From positions 1 through 64,000 of the forward strand of contig JBLWVL010000007.1 in the NCBI GenBank assembly GCA_048268485.1: 64,000 nt of DNA, given 5' to 3'. The notes beneath the pieces are model-generated. The model worked only from the letters and a program-made list of their open reading frames with translations. It searched no databases and had not been told where the DNA came from. Every line of letters starts with the position of its first letter. Positions within the stretch are counted from its first letter, which is position 1. Of the stretch, positions 60,243 through 64,000 are shown one piece after another. The DNA is from Oceanospirillum sp048268485 (GTDB taxonomy: Bacteria; Pseudomonadota; Gammaproteobacteria; Pseudomonadales; Halomonadaceae). A program made the translations under genes and the position numbers.

Positions 60243-61307
60243 GTGTACGAATTTTTTTCCGAGTATGGTTTGTTCTTCGCTAAGACAGTGACATTAGCGA
60301 TTATTTTTATCGGTTCTATTCTCCTTGTGGTTGTTGCTGCTGCTCAGGGTAAGCGGAAACCGGGGGAGGGTGAATTTGAGATTGAGCACCTGAACGAGAA
60401 GCTTTCTGAAACAACAAAAGCAGTTAAAGAAGCTGTTTATGATAAACACGCTTTTGAACACGAGCTGAAAGCTGAAAAAAAGGCGGAGAAAGCAAGAAAG
60501 AAAGCAGCTAAGAGCAAGAAAGATGAGCCGGAATCTGAAGATGCCCGCAAGCGGGTTTTTGTTCTGGATTTTGACGGTGATATCCGAGCTTCCGACGTGG
60601 ACTCATTGCGGGAAACGATCAGTGCTGTACTGACTATTGCCAGACCTGAGATTGATGAGGTTGTTGTCAAGCTGGAGAGTGGCGGTGGTATGGTTCACAG
60701 CTACGGGTTTGCAGCTTCACAGCTAAAGCGCATTACCAATAAGAATATTGATCTGACGGTTTGTGTTGATGCCGTGGCGGCCAGTGGTGGCTATATGATG
60801 GCCTGCACAGCGAAAAAGATTCTGGCGGCACCGTTTTCAATTATCGGATCTATTGGGGTTGTTGCGCAAATTCCTAATTTTAATAAATTGCTGAAAAAGC
60901 ATGATATTGATTATGAAGTGCTGACGGCCGGTGAATATAAGCGCACCATGACGGTATTTGGTGAAAATACTGAAGAAGGTCGGCAGAAGTTTGTTCAGGA
61001 CCTTGAAGAGACTCACGTATTGTTCAAGGACTTTATCCATGATCAGCGCCCTGGCCTGGATCTTAGTAAAGTTGCGAATGGTGATGTTTGGTATGGTAAG
61101 CAGGCCCTGGAATTGGGGCTGATTGATGGTCTGAAAACCAGCGATGAGTATCTGCTTGAAAGTTGTGATGATGCCGATGTTTATGAGGTAAGTTACGAAA
61201 TTAAAACCGGACTGGTGGACCGTTTGGGTGAGATGGTCTCTCTTAGCCTGAGTAAAACCGCAGATCGTTTTCTGACCCGTGCACGTAAGACAGAGATCGA
61301 ACGTTAA
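60243..61307 (+). CDS. sohB: SohB inner-membrane serine protease (S49)
   Basis: This is a 354-residue signal-peptide-peptidase-A-like protease anchored by an N-terminal span (about residues 10-32). A charged lysine-rich coiled coil of about 60 residues follows, then the SohB domain. The catalytic Ser is in AVAASGGYMMACTA and the Lys in AGEYKRTMTVFG, the Ser-Lys dyad of the family. It starts with GTG at 60243 behind GGGGTAATCC. It is ended by a strong terminator and is monocistronic. Confidence 0.94.
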   Translation: MYEFFSEYGLFFAKTVTLAIIFIGSILLVVVAAAQGKRKPGEGEFEIEHLNEKLSETTKAVKEAVYDKHAFEHELKAEKKAEKARKKAAKSKKDEPESEDARKRVFVLDFDGDIRASDVDSLRETISAVLTIARPEIDEVVVKLESGGGMVHSYGFAASQLKRITNKNIDLTVCVDAVAASGGYMMACTAKKILAAPFSIIGSIGVVAQIPNFNKLLKKHDIDYEVLTAGEYKRTMTVFGENTEEGRQKFVQDLEETHVLFKDFIHDQRPGLDLSKVANGDVWYGKQALELGLIDGLKTSDEYLLESCDDADVYEVSYEIKTGLVDRLGEMVSLSLSKTADRFLTRARKTEIER

Positions 61308-61339
61308 TCCAAACTAGGGTTAGCGGATTGTCATCGCAG

Positions 61340-61372
61340 CGGCGGTAAAGCATAGCTTACCGCCGTTTTTTT
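61340..61372 (+). terminator. Intrinsic terminator after sohB
   Basis: CGGCGGTAA and TTACCGCCG form a perfect 9-bp stem with an AGCATAGC loop, followed by seven Ts. It faces the converging rhodanese gene. Confidence 0.9.
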
Positions 61373-61387
61373 GTTTTATAAGTCTGC

Positions 61388-61771
61388 TTATTCGTTCCAT
61401 TCTGCCGGGTCTTTGGTTTGCTCAAAGCCTGCTTCAGTCCAAGCGGCAAAGCCACCAAGCATATTAGTAACCCGAGTAAAACCCATATCCTGCAAGGTTT
61501 TGGTTGCCAGTGCACCCCGACCACCCGCCTGGCAATAAACAAGGATCTCCTGATCTTTATCCTGTAATTTCGGATGGGCATCAACCCTGAACTCCAGAAC
61601 TCCACGGGGCACATCAATAGCTGAGGGCAGGTGGGACTGCATAAACTCCTGCGGCTCACGTACGTCAAGGGCCAGTGCACCCTGCTGCAGTTTCTCTGCA
61701 GCCTCCTGAATGGAGCATTCATTAATCTCCGCTTTGGCAGCTGTTACAAAATCCTGTGTAGTTAATGCCAT
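61388..61771 (-). CDS. Rhodanese-domain protein
   Basis: This 127-residue single-domain sulfurtransferase has the active loop CQAGGRG (Cys in ILVYCQAGGRGALATK), the usual six-residue CxxxxR catalytic loop. The N-terminal LALDVREPQEFMQSHLPSAIDVPRG is the family strand-loop. It has no signal peptide, so it is cytosolic. Possible roles are thiosulfate or persulfide handling. It lies about 6 kb from the persulfide-responsive-type repressor and on the same strand, but no direct link is shown. Confidence 0.9.
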   Translation of the reverse strand: MALTTQDFVTAAKAEINECSIQEAAEKLQQGALALDVREPQEFMQSHLPSAIDVPRGVLEFRVDAHPKLQDKDQEILVYCQAGGRGALATKTLQDMGFTRVTNMLGGFAAWTEAGFEQTKDPAEWNE

Positions 61772-61892
61772 GATGACCTCTTGTATTTACGGATGACAAA
61801 ACATTGCATCTCAGGCTTTAGTAAAAGCTGAGATTAAAATTGCCTGCCTAGTATGCCTTTTGTTGTTAAGTTTTGTCTAATTTAAAGAGGCG

Positions 61893-62924
61893 TTAACGTT
61901 CTATCTCAGCCAGGAAAGACTGCCAGAGATTCTCGAACCCGGTATTAAGGTCAGACGTCTGCAGATAGCGGCGGAAATGTTGTTCCATTTCTGGGAAGCT
62001 CATAGCAAGAGTTTCAATGCCTTTCAGGGCGTTTAATGGTGACATTCTGAGTTGTTGCTGCAGCTTAAGCTGTTGATCAAGGGAGTTAACCGGCTTGGTT
62101 GTCGATTTTTTTACTGTTGTGGCACCATTCTGTGGTTTTTCGGTGTTTTCGGAAACACGGTTTTCTGCTGTACCTGAGGCGGCGGACTCCTGTGGGGCCG
62201 GGGTGGAGGCTTCCTGAAGTTGCTGTCGCTTTTGCTCAATTCGGCTGCGCAGGCCACCTTCAGTGCCAGACCTTGTGACATCCGACATTAGCTGCTGGGC
62301 CTCATCCGGAGCTTCCAGGTAGAGCTTAGACAAGCTATTGAGTGTATTTATATCTTTTACAGCCTGTTGGTCAGCAAAAGACTGTACGATATCGGGCGTT
62401 TTTAATAACGAAAGACGTTTGGATAACCAGCTGGCAGAGCGACCTAAAGCCTGGGCGACCGCCTTTTTATTTCCGGAAACATCAACCAGCCGTTGTAAGG
62501 CCCGTGCTTCCTCCAGAGGTGCAATATCTTCCCGTTGGTTGTTTTCTATAATCTGTAAAGCCAATACGGTACTGTCCGATTCCGGCCGGATGATAGCGGG
62601 AATAGACTCTTTACCTGCGTAATCATGGGCCCGCCATCGACGCTCACCCATAATGATTCGATGGTTGCCGTTAGTATCTTCGGGCTGAACTACAATCGGT
62701 TGCAGTAGGCCATTTTCTTCGATGCTTTGCGCAAGATCCAGCAGAGACTCGTCATCGAAGCTTTTACGGGGTTGGTCGGGGTCTGGTATAACTTTATCAA
62801 CGGGAAGGTGAACCAGGGGTTGTTGTTTTAACTGATCCTGTAATGAAGTTCCCCACTCCTGTGATGGTTGTTCTTCACCGGAATTCCGTTTCGAACCTTT
62901 TTCATCCAACAGATTAAAAAGCAT
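61893..62924 (-). CDS. ParB/RepB-like DNA-binding protein, no ParA partner
   Basis: This 343-residue protein has the ParB N-terminal domain (VIPDPDQPRKSFDDESLLDLAQSIEENGLLQPIVVQP) with the catalytic arginine box IMGERRWRAHD, used for CTP binding. The central helix-turn-helix lies around VSGNKKAVAQALGRSASWLSKRLSLLK. The C-terminal part is long, Gln/Ser-rich, then helical. No parA gene is next to it, so this is not the main chromosomal ParB and may be a nucleoid-occlusion or regulatory relative. It is divergent from rimO. Confidence 0.85.
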   Translation of the reverse strand: MLFNLLDEKGSKRNSGEEQPSQEWGTSLQDQLKQQPLVHLPVDKVIPDPDQPRKSFDDESLLDLAQSIEENGLLQPIVVQPEDTNGNHRIIMGERRWRAHDYAGKESIPAIIRPESDSTVLALQIIENNQREDIAPLEEARALQRLVDVSGNKKAVAQALGRSASWLSKRLSLLKTPDIVQSFADQQAVKDINTLNSLSKLYLEAPDEAQQLMSDVTRSGTEGGLRSRIEQKRQQLQEASTPAPQESAASGTAENRVSENTEKPQNGATTVKKSTTKPVNSLDQQLKLQQQLRMSPLNALKGIETLAMSFPEMEQHFRRYLQTSDLNTGFENLWQSFLAEIER

Positions 62925-63068
62925 CTTGACCCTCTGGCTTTTGATTGTTTGCTATATAGGGCATTTTTTAACGAAAGCCTTTGGATGTAAAGCGCTTACT
63001 TTAACTACACCAAAAACCTTCACTGGGGTAGAATGCGCGGGTTTTGTCATCTGTTTTCGAGGTTTTTA

Positions 63069-64000
63069 ATGTCCACAGAAAATCCTAAAGTTGGTTTTGT
63101 CAGTCTGGGTTGCCCAAAAGCACTGGTTGACTCTGAGCGTATCCTGACACAGCTGCGTACTGAAGGTTATGAAATCTCTCCATCCTATGAGGGTGCAGGC
63201 CTTGTAGTGGTGAACACCTGTGGTTTTATTGATGCTGCGAAAGCAGAGTCACTGGCAGCTATTGGTGAAGCACTGGAAGAAAATGGCAAGGTGATCGTTA
63301 CCGGTTGTATGGGCGCTGATGGTGACCAGATTCTGGATGCCTACCCGCAGGTGCTGAGTGTTTCCGGGCCTCAGCAATATGAGCAGGTTGTGGGTGCTGT
63401 TCATGAATTCCTGCCACCGAAGAAAGACCACGACCCTTTTGTTGATCTGGTTCCGCCTCAGGGTGTAAAGCTGACGCCTCGTCATTATTCTTATCTGAAG
63501 ATCTCTGAAGGCTGCAATCACCGTTGTACGTTTTGTATTATTCCGGCGTTACGGGGTGATCTGGATAGCCGTCCTGTTGGCTCAGTGATGGATGAAGCTC
63601 AACGTCTGGTTGATGCAGGTGTTAAGGAGTTACTGGTTGTTTCTCAGGATACCAGTGCCTACGGCGTCGATCAGAAGTATAAGCTGGGTTTCTGGCAAGG
63701 GCGCCCGATGAAGACTCGCCTGAAAGAGCTGTGTGAGGCGCTAGGCTCTCTGGGGGTTTGGGTGCGCCTGCACTATGTTTATCCTTATCCGAGTGTGGAT
63801 GCGGTGATCCCTCTGATGGCGGAAGGTGCCATTGTACCGTATCTGGATATTCCGCTGCAGCATGCTCATCCTGAAGTGCTTAAGATGATGAAACGGCCTG
63901 CGGCATCAGAAAAAACTATGGAGCGCATCAGGAAGTGGCGGGAAATCTGCCCTGAAATTGTCATTCGCAGTACCTTTATTGTTGGTTTTCCTGGTGAGAC
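63069..64000 (+). CDS. rimO: Ribosomal protein S12 methylthiotransferase, 5' part
   Basis: This radical-SAM enzyme adds a methylthio group to Asp88 (E. coli numbering) of ribosomal protein S12. The first 310 codons are in the window and the gene runs off the end. The N-terminal cluster cysteines lie in SLGCPKALVD, VNTCGFI and VTGCMGADGD. The radical-SAM motif is EGCNHRCTFCIIP (CxxxCxxC). LDIPLQHAHPEVLKMMKRP and FIVGFPGE are typical of the RimO/MiaB family, and the S12 specificity is inferred from the opening residues. It is divergent from the ParB-like gene. Confidence 0.95.
   Translation, partial: MSTENPKVGFVSLGCPKALVDSERILTQLRTEGYEISPSYEGAGLVVVNTCGFIDAAKAESLAAIGEALEENGKVIVTGCMGADGDQILDAYPQVLSVSGPQQYEQVVGAVHEFLPPKKDHDPFVDLVPPQGVKLTPRHYSYLKISEGCNHRCTFCIIPALRGDLDSRPVGSVMDEAQRLVDAGVKELLVVSQDTSAYGVDQKYKLGFWQGRPMKTRLKELCEALGSLGVWVRLHYVYPYPSVDAVIPLMAEGAIVPYLDIPLQHAHPEVLKMMKRPAASEKTMERIRKWREICPEIVIRSTFIVGFPGE

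Noticed and set aside
1..64000. CRISPR arrays, tRNA or rRNA genes, insertion sequences, prophage
   Set aside because: I looked for regular repeat-spacer patterns, cloverleaf ends, transposase motifs and phage genes and saw none. The short repeats found are isolated.

Overview
The window reads as an ordinary chromosomal stretch of a marine, heterotrophic gammaproteobacterium, most like the Oceanospirillaceae (Amphritea, Neptuniibacter or Marinobacterium type). That assignment is an inference from gene content and protein style: YccF, HlyU-type, DUF2959, DUF4202 and DUF3047 proteins, RhlE, HrpB, SohB and RimO, with GC near 50 percent. There are 58 protein genes, the first and last cut by the window edges. 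I see no rRNA, tRNA, CRISPR array, prophage or insertion sequence.

Layout. 1-11.7 kb: a chemoreceptor, a fused L-serine dehydratase, dihydroorotase, small envelope proteins, RhlE, ribonuclease Z with a VTT-type membrane protein, and a GcvA-type LysR regulator. 11.8-18.3 kb: a minus-strand signalling block holding an EAL phosphodiesterase, an MscS channel, a periplasmic-binding/PAS/GGDEF hybrid and a second chemoreceptor. A good Fur-box candidate stands before the EAL gene and a perfect FNR-type box before the chemoreceptor. 18.4-33.9 kb: transport and housekeeping, with two EamA exporters, a PepSY membrane protein, NadE, Rnk, an aromatic amino-acid permease, a CurA-like reductase with a divergent LysR gene, YciA, PAP2, free-methionine sulfoxide reductase, an FeS-type photolyase and a site-2 protease. 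34.2-39.1 kb: RecQ and HrpB, convergent with overlapping stop codons.

39.1-41.4 kb is the clearest accessory island. It holds a 55-residue basic protein, a single-span membrane protein, a DUF2442 protein and an AT-rich Hanks-type protein kinase with intact catalytic motifs, ended by a perfect hairpin. 41.6-45.7 kb carries a COG1092 methyltransferase, an S33 peptidase and a coniferyl-aldehyde-type dehydrogenase.

45.9-52.9 kb is a complete histidine-utilisation locus, hutH-hutU-hutI-hutG, with a divergent LysR gene instead of the usual HutC. It would take histidine through urocanate, imidazolonepropionate and formiminoglutamate to glutamate and formamide. Its urocanate hydratase is the long, vertebrate-like form, and its HutG has Cys where a manganese-binding Asp is expected. 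53-64 kb holds Slt, a SqrR/BigR-type thiol-switch repressor without target genes beside it, PrpE behind a region with repeated TTGTCGAC motifs, glutathione reductase, an SCP2 protein, SohB, a rhodanese, an orphan ParB-like protein and the start of rimO.

The best candidates for something undescribed are the kinase island, the c-di-GMP block (degenerate GGDEF with an intact I-site, beside a putatively iron-regulated EAL gene) and the unusual hut locus. None of these can be proven from sequence alone.
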